A stretch of 64,000 nt of DNA, from positions 1-64,000 of the forward strand of contig JAFGSK010000035.1 of assembly GCA_016934635.1 (NCBI GenBank), written 5' to 3'. The DNA is from Caldifarciminota bacterium. GTDB lineage: Bacteria; Hydrothermota; Tepidihabitantia; B3-TA06. The translations under genes were made by a program, and so were the position numbers. Shown piece after piece: positions 43,122 to 50,709 of this stretch. The notes under the pieces were generated by a model. That model had not been told where the DNA came from. It ran no database searches and worked only from the letters and a program-made list of their open reading frames with translations. Each line of letters opens with the position of its first letter. Position 1 is the first letter of the stretch.

Positions 43122-44126
43122 ATGAAACGCGTCTTTATATTGATAGGGTTAGTTTTCCTTGGAAAAATCTACGCAGAGGAACAGGCACCTGCAGCCGTAC
43201 ACCTCAAACTTGGAAAGGATACCCTGGCTTTGGCAGAACCGGCAATATTAACTATCGAAATTACAAATAACCAAGAGAGCCTCGTCTTTGTTCATATTTC
43301 GCATTTAGCATATTCAAGAGGTTTCAGAATTACACTCCTAACACCTGATGGAAACGAATGGGAATACAAACCAGATTTTGTCGTCCATATTGATTATATA
43401 TCTGAGGGTAAAGTATTATTTCAGCTTCATCATGGAGAAAGTGTTACCGATGATTTATTAATATGGTGGACTCTGTACTTTCCAAAAGAATACCGCAACT
43501 CTATTGAAATGATACCTTCAGGGACATACAAGATGTTCGTAAAATTCCCACTCGACTACCAAAAGTTAGAAAGTGTGGAAGGTGCAGTCATCTATTCTGA
43601 TACTCTTGAGTTTCAATTCTTACCGCTTGAGGATTCCTATCTCGACATACTCTGTGAACTTGACTCGTTATGTGATTTCTTTGCTGGTCCGGCGCCTAAG
43701 TGGTCGGAAGGCCGCCCAAGATTCGAGCGAATACGTGATTCTCAAACCCCGTATTGCGAAGGTGCCTGGGCATATTTGATTTCCTGGTTAGACGATTACG
43801 ATGAATTAGCCTGTGAGAAGAAGGCGTTCGACTCAAAATACCCAAATTCTCAATTCTCACCTTTTCTTGCCGAGTGCGAATTCATGGAGTGCTTTCATTT
43901 TACGATGGGATCTAAACCTATCATCGTCGAACCAAACTATCGACCCGTTATAGAACCCAAGGCGGATTCTTTGCTTGAAGTATGGAGTAGGATGACACCC
44001 GGATCAATACGGATGCTTTGGTTCAAGGAGTATGATAAGTTTCTCTCAAGAACTGAATTTACTGAAAGGTATTTCCCACAAGAACAGATTGATAAAAGCA
44101 AGAAAAAGGGCTGCCTGCTTAAGTAA
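43122..44126 (+). CDS. Secreted hypothetical protein with Ig-like N-terminal half
   Basis: The 334-residue protein has a signal peptide (KRVFILIGLVFLGKIYA). A beta-sandwich-like half of about 150 residues follows (LKLGKDTLALAEPAILTIEITNNQ, a pattern common to bacterial Ig-like domains). The helical second half has six cysteines and ends KGCLLK. I do not recognise the family. It is not followed by a same-strand gene; the LEA2-like gene ends 3 nt away in convergent orientation. Confidence 0.65.
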   Translation: MKRVFILIGLVFLGKIYAEEQAPAAVHLKLGKDTLALAEPAILTIEITNNQESLVFVHISHLAYSRGFRITLLTPDGNEWEYKPDFVVHIDYISEGKVLFQLHHGESVTDDLLIWWTLYFPKEYRNSIEMIPSGTYKMFVKFPLDYQKLESVEGAVIYSDTLEFQFLPLEDSYLDILCELDSLCDFFAGPAPKWSEGRPRFERIRDSQTPYCEGAWAYLISWLDDYDELACEKKAFDSKYPNSQFSPFLAECEFMECFHFTMGSKPIIVEPNYRPVIEPKADSLLEVWSRMTPGSIRMLWFKEYDKFLSRTEFTERYFPQEQIDKSKKKGCLLK

Positions 44127-44129
44127 CTA

Positions 44130-44582
44130 CTAGGTCTCTCCCTCTATAATCGTCACCGGGAAGCTGAAGCTACCCACGGCTGTGTCGAAGTAGACCGTTC
44201 CCACAACCTTATAGGTGGCGGAGAATTTCTTGATTGCAGAGAGTACCGCCGCCTGAATCTCCGAGTAGTTGACGGTGACTACCGGCCTTATCTTGGCCGA
44301 TTCTCCGGAAGGAATCTTCGTCTTGACGTTGTGCGAACCCTTGGCAATCTTCTCATCGTTCACGTAAAGATCGAATGCGATGCGATCAAACACTACCTCG
44401 ATCGAGTTGGGATTGGTGACGTCAATGATTAACTCAAGCTTGAGATAGGTGAGGGCTATTTCTTTGATCTTGGTGCCTGCGAATTTGTACTCGCAGTTCT
44501 TGAGCGCCACCCTCTTCCAAATGAAACAGCCGGGCAGCATGGCAGCTAGCAATACCAACAAAAGTATCTTCTTTATTTTCAT
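44130..44582 (-). CDS. LEA2/WHy-like lipoprotein
   Basis: The 150-residue product has a lipoprotein signal ending in MLPGC. The body follows the LEA type 2 (WHy) plan: LKLELIIDVTNPNSIEVVFDRIAFDLYVNDEKIAKG, then IPSGESAKIRPVVTVNYSEI. LEA2 folds are single beta-sandwich domains of uncertain role; bacterial lipoprotein versions are periplasmic or outer-membrane anchored. ATG 44582 is preferred to the upstream ORF start at 44627 because AAGGAGG lies just ahead and the signal begins there. An upstream palindromic element overlaps the discarded extension. Confidence 0.75.
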   Translation of the reverse strand: MKIKKILLLVLLAAMLPGCFIWKRVALKNCEYKFAGTKIKEIALTYLKLELIIDVTNPNSIEVVFDRIAFDLYVNDEKIAKGSHNVKTKIPSGESAKIRPVVTVNYSEIQAAVLSAIKKFSATYKVVGTVYFDTAVGSFSFPVTIIEGET

Positions 44583-44600
44583 TACTCCTCCTTGGATTTT

Positions 44601-44636
44601 TGCGATCTTTTTGACCATTCGGGTCAAAAAGGAGCA
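44601..44636. repeat. TGCGA-CTTTTTGAC palindromic element, copy 2
   Basis: TGCGATCTTTTTGAC, a loop, then GTCAAAAAGGAGCA. Matches 3291-3322 in both arms. It sits between two minus-strand genes. Confidence 0.7.
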
Positions 44637-44639
44637 TTC

Positions 44640-45416
44640 CTAAAACGCCGTATAGTAGATGTTGCGGGCCTCTTCCATGTCATTGCGTTCTAAGGCTTCC
44701 CTTAGCATCTTCAGGTATTTCAGATGATCCTCGCCTGTGGTTTCTACATAATCGTATTCGACGATTGCCGAGTAAGCGTAGTCGATACCGTCAATCCACT
44801 CCTTGAGGTAAGAGGAGTCGGAGCCGAGGACCTGGAAAGTAAGATCCTCGGATTGCCAGCCCTCTGAGGCAGACGGACGCGTAAAGGTAGGTAACCACGG
44901 AGAGGACGCTCCGATATAACCCAGGTTCTGCATCCGGCAGACGCTTACGAGCATGTCGGCCACGCCGTCAGCGTCCGAGTCGTAAAGGCCTTCGTTTCCA
45001 TCCCCAAGGGTCAGTACGCTGTCAACCCCTTTGGGTTGAAAAAGAAACCATGCCAGGGAGTGAAAACCCGTACCTGAGCAGCCGGTTACGATAAGCGCGG
45101 TTTCCCGGGGCTTGCGTGAGCCTTCCAGCTCAAAGTCCTGCACGTCAACCGTAAACCAACCAAGTTCTCCGTAAAGGGTATCGTGGTAAAGGATAGTACC
45201 GCGCGGTGTGGTGATCTCGGCGACCATTTCGAAAAATTCCAGCGGGTCTTCAGGATCAGTGTCTCGTGAGGTAACGGTGAGAATCTCCCCTACGCCGTCG
45301 CCGTTGACGTCCACATTCACGGCCGCTCGGTCGCCAGCGGAGAACTCCTCGGCGAAAGCGCCGCTGACGATTACATGTATGAGAAGTAGAAATACGAGAT
45401 ATGCCTTGTTCTTCAT
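44640..45416 (-). CDS. Secreted paralogue with Ca-loop-like motif, copy 1
   Basis: The 258-residue protein has a signal peptide (YLVFLLLIHVIVSGAFA). A VNVDVNGDGVGEILTV loop, like a dockerin or FG-GAP type Ca-binding loop, follows. The body shares TLYGELGWFTVDV, TGCSGTGFHS, DGNEGLYDSDADGVADM, KEWIDGIDYAYSA and ARNIYYTAF with the neighbouring gene. Two invariant cysteines flank the TGCSG site. Not recognised beyond these motifs. The ATG is 6 nt after a -10 box with no Shine-Dalgarno, so it is leaderless. It is 96 nt downstream of its paralogue but has its own promoter. Confidence 0.7.
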   Translation of the reverse strand: MKNKAYLVFLLLIHVIVSGAFAEEFSAGDRAAVNVDVNGDGVGEILTVTSRDTDPEDPLEFFEMVAEITTPRGTILYHDTLYGELGWFTVDVQDFELEGSRKPRETALIVTGCSGTGFHSLAWFLFQPKGVDSVLTLGDGNEGLYDSDADGVADMLVSVCRMQNLGYIGASSPWLPTFTRPSASEGWQSEDLTFQVLGSDSSYLKEWIDGIDYAYSAIVEYDYVETTGEDHLKYLKMLREALERNDMEEARNIYYTAF

Positions 45417-45422
45417 GGAATG

Positions 45423-45450
45423 ACTATATACCTTACTTCTTATTTGTCAA
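45423..45450 (-). promoter_or_regulatory. Leaderless promoter of paralogue copy 1
   Basis: TTGACA (45445-45450), 16-nt spacer, TATAGT (45423-45428), then 6 nt to ATG 45416. Confidence 0.7.
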
Positions 45451-45468
45451 TGTAATCGACACCATTTG

Positions 45469-45510
45469 CGATCTTTTAGATCGCAGGATCAAACAGGATC
45501 AAACAGGATC
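45469..45510. repeat. Hairpin plus 10-bp tandem repeat between the paralogues
   Basis: GCGATCTTTTAGATCGC is a perfect palindromic hairpin at 45469-45485. It is followed by three units of AGGATCAAAC (45486-45514 region, the last unit partly diverged) that run up to the end of the 45513 gene. A terminator role is possible but no T-run follows. Confidence 0.55.
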
Positions 45511-45512
45511 AT

Positions 45513-46331
45513 CTAATAAAATGCCGTGTAATAGATGTTTGCGGTCTCCTCTTCTCCTGCGTTGCGTTTGAGTGCATCGCGAAGCTTCTTGAGGTAGTAG
45601 AGGTGATCTGCTTTAACGACCATCTCTAGCTCTTCTTGTGGTAACTCGCTTAAGGCGTCATAGGCATACCCCAGACCGTCTATCCACTCCTTGCGAAAGA
45701 CCTGATCGCGCTGAAGTACCCGGAAAGTACAGTCCTCAAAGGTCTCCCAATCTTCAGGGGATGGACGCGAGAAGAACGAAAGCCACGGGGAGGAATAACC
45801 GTACCCGCCCAGATGGTCAGCGCGATACCTCGAACAAACGAGATCGTATACACCGTCAGAATCAGAGTCATAGTAGCCCTCGTTGCCGTCCTCGATGGCA
45901 AATACATGTGAAGTAACCTCCGGCATGAAGAGAAAAAGGGCGTTTTTATCCATTCCGGTTCCTGAGCATCCGGTACGGATGAGTACAACCTGCCTAATTT
46001 CGGAAGCAACCAGCTCGAACGGCGCCACGTCAATGCTGAACCAACCCAACTCACCGTACCACGTATCGTGGTATAGAGTATTTGAGCCTTTCATTATTCG
46101 TATATCCATGTCGAACGATTCGAGCCACTCAACTTCTGGGTCAGGGGAGGATGACTCAACCGTAAGGATCTCTTTTGATCCGTCGTCATCAATATCGAGT
46201 TTTGTTACTACCTTTTCGCCTGCTTCGTAGGTTTCAGAGAATACCTCTTTATCCGAGGCATCTCTTTTTTTGAAACATCCCGCGACCAATAATAGCGCTG
46301 ATATTCCGATAAAGAATATGATTCTATTCAT
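45513..46331 (-). CDS. Lipoprotein paralogue with Ca-loop-like motif, copy 2
   Basis: The 272-residue protein has a lipoprotein signal (LLVAGCFKK), then TKLDIDDDGSKEILTV (Ca-loop type), TWYGELGWFSIDV, TGCSGTGMDK, DGNEGYYDSDSDGVYDL, RKEWIDGLGYAYDA and TANIYYTAFY. It is a clear homologue of the adjacent gene, a tandem duplication. The two differ in anchoring: this one is lipidated, the neighbour has a standard signal peptide. Leaderless start 5 nt after TATATT. Function unknown. Confidence 0.7.
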   Translation of the reverse strand: MNRIIFFIGISALLLVAGCFKKRDASDKEVFSETYEAGEKVVTKLDIDDDGSKEILTVESSSPDPEVEWLESFDMDIRIMKGSNTLYHDTWYGELGWFSIDVAPFELVASEIRQVVLIRTGCSGTGMDKNALFLFMPEVTSHVFAIEDGNEGYYDSDSDGVYDLVCSRYRADHLGGYGYSSPWLSFFSRPSPEDWETFEDCTFRVLQRDQVFRKEWIDGLGYAYDALSELPQEELEMVVKADHLYYLKKLRDALKRNAGEEETANIYYTAFY

Positions 46332-46336
46332 TGAAA

Positions 46337-46365
46337 AATATAACTAGCAGGTCCCCCGTTGTCAA
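46337..46365 (-). promoter_or_regulatory. Leaderless promoter of paralogue copy 2
   Basis: TTGACA (46360-46365), 17-nt spacer, TATATT (46337-46342), then 5 nt to ATG 46331. Confidence 0.65.
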
Positions 46366-46437
46366 CATCTCACCTTGTAAACACATGAGATACTCCTGCA
46401 CCGAAGATTTGATGCCAACGGATAAAGCACATACCCC

Positions 46438-46465
46438 TTGACACGAGGTTTTTTTTCCCTATGAT
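46438..46465 (+). promoter_or_regulatory. Promoter of the 46486 gene
   Basis: TTGACA at 46438-46443, 16-nt spacer, TATGAT at 46460-46465; AAGGAGGATG before ATG 46486. Confidence 0.7.
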
Positions 46466-46485
46466 TATAACATAAGGAGGATGTG

Positions 46486-47061
46486 ATGAAACGAAGTGTT
46501 CTCACTTTCAGTTTGCTCATCTTTGCAATCCTCCTCGCATGTTCAGTGGTCGAGGTAGTTAGGAGTGAGCAACAGTATTTTCCGCTCGACGAGAGGAATA
46601 CATGGGTTTATGAAGTTATAGGTCTGGAAAGGGTCGATACAATTATCTGCAAAGTGATCAAGATAGAACAGGGAATATACTCCTGGGATACTCGATCATC
46701 ATATGATGAGTTTGAACCGGGGCAAGCCTCCATAATGGGGGGAACAATAGTGAACGGATCTGAACCGTTCGATGACTCCGGTAAGATTGTAGTCGACTCT
46801 GCATTAGGCTTAAGTTGGAATGGAGTGGGTGACTTTGACTTTAGAAATGAAGATCCACATGTGATGTCTGGACGTCCTGCGCTAAAAACCCCAATGGGAA
46901 CATTTGACGACTACGTAATAATGGATGGAATCATGCGCGACGACGGAACATCCTTCGAGGTATGGCTGGTTTCAGATATAGGTCCGGTTCAGATCTACCG
47001 CTGGAAGGACACAGATATAATCCAGGAGTATCGCCTCATAGAATTCATCTCCGCTTTCTAG
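46486..47061 (+). CDS. Small lipoprotein of unknown function
   Basis: The 191-residue protein has a lipoprotein signal ending in LLACS. The body is beta-rich (YFPLDERNTWVYEVIG, then ISFIMGG-type strands, and SDIGPVQIYRWKDTDIIQEYRLIEF at the end). The pattern FPLDERNTWVYE resembles envelope lipoproteins that begin YFPL..GN.W.Y, which I recall from secreted proteins of FCB bacteria; no function is known. It is monocistronic with a good Shine-Dalgarno. Confidence 0.65.
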   Translation: MKRSVLTFSLLIFAILLACSVVEVVRSEQQYFPLDERNTWVYEVIGLERVDTIICKVIKIEQGIYSWDTRSSYDEFEPGQASIMGGTIVNGSEPFDDSGKIVVDSALGLSWNGVGDFDFRNEDPHVMSGRPALKTPMGTFDDYVIMDGIMRDDGTSFEVWLVSDIGPVQIYRWKDTDIIQEYRLIEFISAF

Positions 47062-47131
47062 CCTTTAAGGCGTTTCCACACTGAACATATACTGAAGAGG
47101 AATAGGGCAGCAGCTATTCTATGTGCATGGC

Positions 47132-47159
47132 TTGATTTTTCCAAAAAAATCAATAAAGT
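47132..47159 (+). promoter_or_regulatory. Leaderless promoter upstream of the LpxL-like gene
   Basis: TTGATT at 47132-47137, 16-nt spacer, TAAAGT at 47154-47159, then 7 nt to ATG 47167. The spacer lies within a TTGATTTTT/AAAAATCAA palindrome. Confidence 0.55.
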
Positions 47160-47166
47160 GAGAGAA

Positions 47167-47247
47167 ATGGAGGAGTTAATGATATTAACTGAACTCAGTA
47201 CGAAAAATTTGATTGTTCCTGTCTTCTCAAAGCCCACCGAGGTCTGA
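47167..47247 (+). CDS. 26-codon ORF in frame with and upstream of the LpxL-like gene
   Basis: Reads MEELMILTELSTKNLI and ends TGA at 47245-47247. The ATG is 7 nt after a -10 box (leaderless); a second in-frame ATG at 47179 has GGAGGAG ahead. The same frame reopens after TGA and, 12 nt later, reaches the ATG of the acyltransferase. It is either a leader peptide that couples translation, or the cut-off N-terminus of that enzyme. Confidence 0.4.
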   Translation: MEELMILTELSTKNLIVPVFSKPTEV

Positions 47248-47259
47248 CAATACTCAATC

Positions 47260-48024
47260 ATGCTTATTATCCTCCTTCTCCTTACAATCAGGGTGGCTCC
47301 CTTTGAGGTTTCTGTTTTCATATGCAGAATAGGACTCTACATTTACCTTCTATTTTCCGCTCGTTCAAGACGGCAATTGCTTAAGGCAGAAAACGTACTC
47401 GGCAAGAGCTGTTTTCGGAAGGCGCTCTATATCAATAAACTGGCATTCAACGTGGCATTGATGGCAAGAATGGGCACAGCTTTTACGCGACGTATGGTCA
47501 AGAGCGCCCTCCTTGAAGGTGAAGAACACCTTGAGTCTTCGAATAGAGAACACAGCTCGGCGGTGATTGCCTCTTTTCACTACGGACCGTGGGAGCTAAT
47601 CTCCGAGGTTTTTACCGAACACGGTTACAAGATTGCAGCACTCGTAACAAAAAGACCTGGACATCTGCTTGACAGATACTTTGTAGCAATGCGTCGTCGA
47701 TCCGGACTGATGATTGTCCACAGCCTAAAACAGGCTGCAATCTTAGCCAGAAAAGGATTCTTTATGGGCAGTCTCTTCGATCGAACACTGCGCGCAAAGG
47801 GCGACGCAATGAACTTCCCATATCCAGATTATCAAACCTCACGTCTTCCTTTAATACTTGCCGCTCGAATCCGAAAACCTATCGTTCCAATTATCTGCAG
47901 ATTCAAGGAACGAAGACTGGAAGTAACCATTGGAACCCCAGGGTTAAATGAAGACGAATTGAAGGATTTCTTTACCCCGTTCTTCATCCAAACACCTTTC
48001 GAGTGGCTGGTTTGGGGTGATTGA
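47260..48024 (+). CDS. LpxL/HtrB-like lysophospholipid acyltransferase
   Basis: The 254-residue protein has an N-terminal membrane segment (MLIILLLLTIRV), the catalytic H-x4-E type site in SFHYGPWELIS, the binding-site block GFFMGSLFDRTLRAKG and a C-terminal aromatic end (FEWLVWGD). LpxL-type enzymes transfer acyl groups to lipid A precursors; this one may acylate a related lipid. At 254 residues it is shorter than typical members (about 300). There is no Shine-Dalgarno before ATG 47260; an in-frame ORF sits just upstream across a TGA. The lipid substrate is inferred only. Confidence 0.75.
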   Translation: MLIILLLLTIRVAPFEVSVFICRIGLYIYLLFSARSRRQLLKAENVLGKSCFRKALYINKLAFNVALMARMGTAFTRRMVKSALLEGEEHLESSNREHSSAVIASFHYGPWELISEVFTEHGYKIAALVTKRPGHLLDRYFVAMRRRSGLMIVHSLKQAAILARKGFFMGSLFDRTLRAKGDAMNFPYPDYQTSRLPLILAARIRKPIVPIICRFKERRLEVTIGTPGLNEDELKDFFTPFFIQTPFEWLVWGD

Positions 48025-48156
48025 GGTACAACCTTTACCAGTCCGCTGTTGAGTAGACTTACCCGATCAATTACTTTCCGGAAACGACTTGAAATTTGAG
48101 TTTTTAAATCCTCGTTTACACACCTCTTTACTTGTAATTCCCTGGTCGGTGACTCG

Positions 48157-48184
48157 TTGACAAAACTACCATGTAACGTAAACT
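48157..48184 (+). promoter_or_regulatory. Leaderless promoter of asnS
   Basis: TTGACA at 48157-48162, 16-nt spacer, TAAACT at 48179-48184, then 5 nt to ATG 48190. The upstream ORF start (TTG 48157) coincides with the -35 box and is therefore false. Confidence 0.72.
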
Positions 48185-48189
48185 TCAGT

Positions 48190-49497
48190 ATGCCGTGGAT
48201 TGAAGAACTAAAAGACCATATAGGTAAGGAAGTATGTCTTCGGGGTTGGGTCTACAACCGCAGGGATTCGGGAAAGGTCAGGTTCGTGCTGCTCCGAGAC
48301 GGTACAGGTATCCTGCAATGTGTCTTTCTCAGGGATGAGGTCTCGGATTCCACGTTCGAGCTGGCTGACAACCTTAACCAGGAAGCACTGATAGAAGTCA
48401 CGGGCGAGGTGCGGGAATTTGATCGCGCGCCTGGCGGGATCGAGATGGGTGCAAAAACCCTAAGGTTGATCGCCGACTCGAAAGACTACCCAATTACCCC
48501 AAAGGAACACGGGATCGATTTTCTTCTGTCCAGGCGACATCTATGGCTGCGTTCGAGCCGCCAGCATGCGCTGATACGGTGCAGGGATACCATGATAAGG
48601 GCGTTCCACTGCTTTTTCGAGAAACTGGGATTTATACTGATAGACCCCCCAATGATTACCCCCACGTCGTGCGAAGGAACCTCCGAACTGTTCGAGGTCG
48701 CATACTTCGATGACGTGGCCTACCTGTCCCAGTCAGGACAGCTTTACATGGAGCCTGCAGCCGCCGCATTCGGCAAGGTTTACTGTCTTGCCCCTTCTTT
48801 CCGGGCTGAAAAATCAAAAACCCGGCGTCACCTCACCGAGTTCTGGAACCTGGAACCTGAGGTTGCATTCCTCGATCTTTCGGGCGACATGAACCTTGCA
48901 GAAGACATGCTGACGTTCGTGGTGAAAAGACTCATAGAAAAACGGGGCGAGGAACTCGAGCTTCTGGGGAAAGGCCAGGAAAACTTCGAGGCACACATGA
49001 AACTCCTGGAGAGGCTCGAACCGCCTTTCGATCGCATCTCCTATACCGAAGCGGTCGAGTTTCTGGAAAAGAAGGGGGTTAATTTCAAGTGGGGTGAGAA
49101 GTTCGGCGCTGACGAGGAAGCGGTGATCTCAGAGGAATTTTCCAAACCGGTGTTCGTTCATCGTTACCCAAAGAAAGCGACCCCGTTCTACATGAAGGAG
49201 GATCCGGATAATCCTGAGCTTGTATTGAATTTCGACCTCCTGGCCCCGGAAGGCTACGGCGAGATCGTAGGGGGTTCCCAGCGCGAGGACGACCTTGCCA
49301 AACTCGAGGCGGCTATCGAGCGGTGCAACCTTCCTCGAGAACCTTTGGAATGGTACCTGGACATGCGTCGTTACGGAAGCTTCGAGCACTCAGGATTCGG
49401 TATCGGGATGGAGCGCACCCTGGCATGGATCACGGGCGTACACCATATCCGGGAGACCATACCCTTTCCCAGATTGATGGACAGGATATACCCTTAG
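48190..49497 (+). CDS. asnS: Asparaginyl-tRNA synthetase
   Basis: The 435-residue class IIb synthetase has an N-terminal OB anticodon-binding domain (VCLRGWVYNRRDSGKVRFVLLRDG). The catalytic core follows: motif 2 FRAEKSKTRRHLTEFWNLEPEVAF and motif 3 GFGIGMERTLAWITG. The PTSCEGTSELFEV segment and SQSGQLYMEPAA favour AsnRS over AspRS. It charges tRNA-Asn with asparagine in the cytoplasm. ATG 48190 fits the family N-terminus and the promoter. Monocistronic; a repeat region follows. Confidence 0.93.
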   Translation: MPWIEELKDHIGKEVCLRGWVYNRRDSGKVRFVLLRDGTGILQCVFLRDEVSDSTFELADNLNQEALIEVTGEVREFDRAPGGIEMGAKTLRLIADSKDYPITPKEHGIDFLLSRRHLWLRSSRQHALIRCRDTMIRAFHCFFEKLGFILIDPPMITPTSCEGTSELFEVAYFDDVAYLSQSGQLYMEPAAAAFGKVYCLAPSFRAEKSKTRRHLTEFWNLEPEVAFLDLSGDMNLAEDMLTFVVKRLIEKRGEELELLGKGQENFEAHMKLLERLEPPFDRISYTEAVEFLEKKGVNFKWGEKFGADEEAVISEEFSKPVFVHRYPKKATPFYMKEDPDNPELVLNFDLLAPEGYGEIVGGSQREDDLAKLEAAIERCNLPREPLEWYLDMRRYGSFEHSGFGIGMERTLAWITGVHHIRETIPFPRLMDRIYP

Positions 49498-49881
49498 AGG
49501 AAAGCCTTATTACCCGATCCTTGAATATCATAACAATCTATGGAGGGCACCCCTCTCAGGGTGTTCAGAGGAACGCAGGATCCAGAGTGTGGAGCAGACA
49601 CTCCTGTCTGCTGTTTTGTGATGGTCTCCAACGAGAGGTTGGAGGACGGGTTCTCCAACCCGTCCATTCATTATTATTACGGACTGGAGATCGTCCTCCA
49701 TCCTCACAAGGAATCTTTTTCCCCTTCCACTATCTTAATCTCGTCCTCGGTCAGGTCGTAAAGATCCGTGTAGGGGTAATTGGCTACGCCGCTTCGCGTC
49801 ATGAATAGCCCCTACAGTCTTTCGTTCGTGAAGCTCTTTATTCAGAACACACCGCTCGCAGAGTACTGAATGGTCTTACTA
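49498..49881. repeat. Mosaic palindromic repeat region
   Basis: No gene seen. It is built of small palindromes: GCACCCCTCTCAGGGTG, AGCAGACACTCCTGTCTGCT, GAGGTTGGAGG and CGGGTTCTCCAACCCG (about 49637-49665), and a GTAGGGG/CCCCTAC unit at 49770-49815 whose centre carries a GGCTACGCCGCTTCGCGTC insertion similar to GC hairpins at 3090 and 4850. It fills the convergent gap between asnS and the HEPN gene. Confidence 0.7.
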
Positions 49882-50691
49882 TTAAGGGGTGGGGTGATTC
49901 TTAAGGTGTGCTGACACCCCATCAATTAACTCAGCAACTTCTTCTTTTGTGGGTTCCCTTTCCTTATCGTGATCACACAAGTTGCGCAAGTCAAATAAAT
50001 GTTGAACCTTACGCCAAACTGTAACATCATAGATTTTATCCTTACACAAATCATTCAAAGGCGCAAGTGTAGCCTTTTTCGGATATTTAATCGGAGGCGT
50101 ATGCTTACTTAGTAAATTCTTGAGATGCCGTTCCAATATAACACCAGCAAGTGCCCCAGCAGAGCGTAAAAATCCATTTTTCAAAAGATACCTAGCAGCA
50201 CCTAATTCGTCATCCATGAGAATTGAATAAGCAGTTAATTCAATATCGTAAAGGGAATATTCTAGATGTTCGGGAACAGCAGCTAATATCTCAAATTGAG
50301 TATTAATAAGATCCATCAACCTGAACTGTTGTTCCTTTTCAATATTTGGTTTCCCCAAATAATCTTTGATTGCGTAAGGGCCTCGGCTATCCTTCCGGCT
50401 ATACAAGCTATCGAACTCAGAGAGGCGGTCGGGTTGATTTTTGGCTATAATAACCCTGGCAGCACTAAACCATTTCTGATAAGTAACCCCGGCATTTAGA
50501 GGCAGGGGCGCGGTTGCAGGAATCACATTTTCACCAAAGTCCAGTAGAATGTCAGTTCTTTCTCTTATTTCTCGCGTCTTTCGACGTGGGCGATCATCCT
50601 TCCAACCGGTTACCTGAATCGCTTCCAACAACTCATTTTTTTGACGTTCAAGTTCTCTGATTGCCTCTTTCAATTTTGACAACATAGTCAT
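49882..50691 (-). CDS. HEPN-like domain protein
   Basis: The 269-residue protein begins with a coiled helix (SKLKEAIRELERQKNELLEAIQ). Its C-terminal helical half has the HEPN-type active-site spacing R-N-L-C-D-H (R-x4-H) near residue 240 within VQHLFDLRNLCDHDKER. HEPN domains can be RNases or nucleotide-binding modules, often in defence or toxin systems; here the Arg and His are both present. It lies 18 nt after the large TPR gene in the same direction, at the end of the envelope operon. It may be an unrelated passenger. The RNase role is inference. Confidence 0.55.
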   Translation of the reverse strand: MTMLSKLKEAIRELERQKNELLEAIQVTGWKDDRPRRKTREIRERTDILLDFGENVIPATAPLPLNAGVTYQKWFSAARVIIAKNQPDRLSEFDSLYSRKDSRGPYAIKDYLGKPNIEKEQQFRLMDLINTQFEILAAVPEHLEYSLYDIELTAYSILMDDELGAARYLLKNGFLRSAGALAGVILERHLKNLLSKHTPPIKYPKKATLAPLNDLCKDKIYDVTVWRKVQHLFDLRNLCDHDKEREPTKEEVAELIDGVSAHLKNHPTP

Positions 50692-50709
50692 AGATGCCCA
50701 GCCAATCAG

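Noticed and set aside
47245..47247. TGA as selenocysteine
   Set aside because: No catalytic context at that position and no convincing downstream hairpin of SECIS type; nonsense or leader ORF is simpler.
49637..49815. Possible CRISPR array
   Set aside because: The repeats are short palindromes of different sequence without regular spacers, and there are no cas genes.
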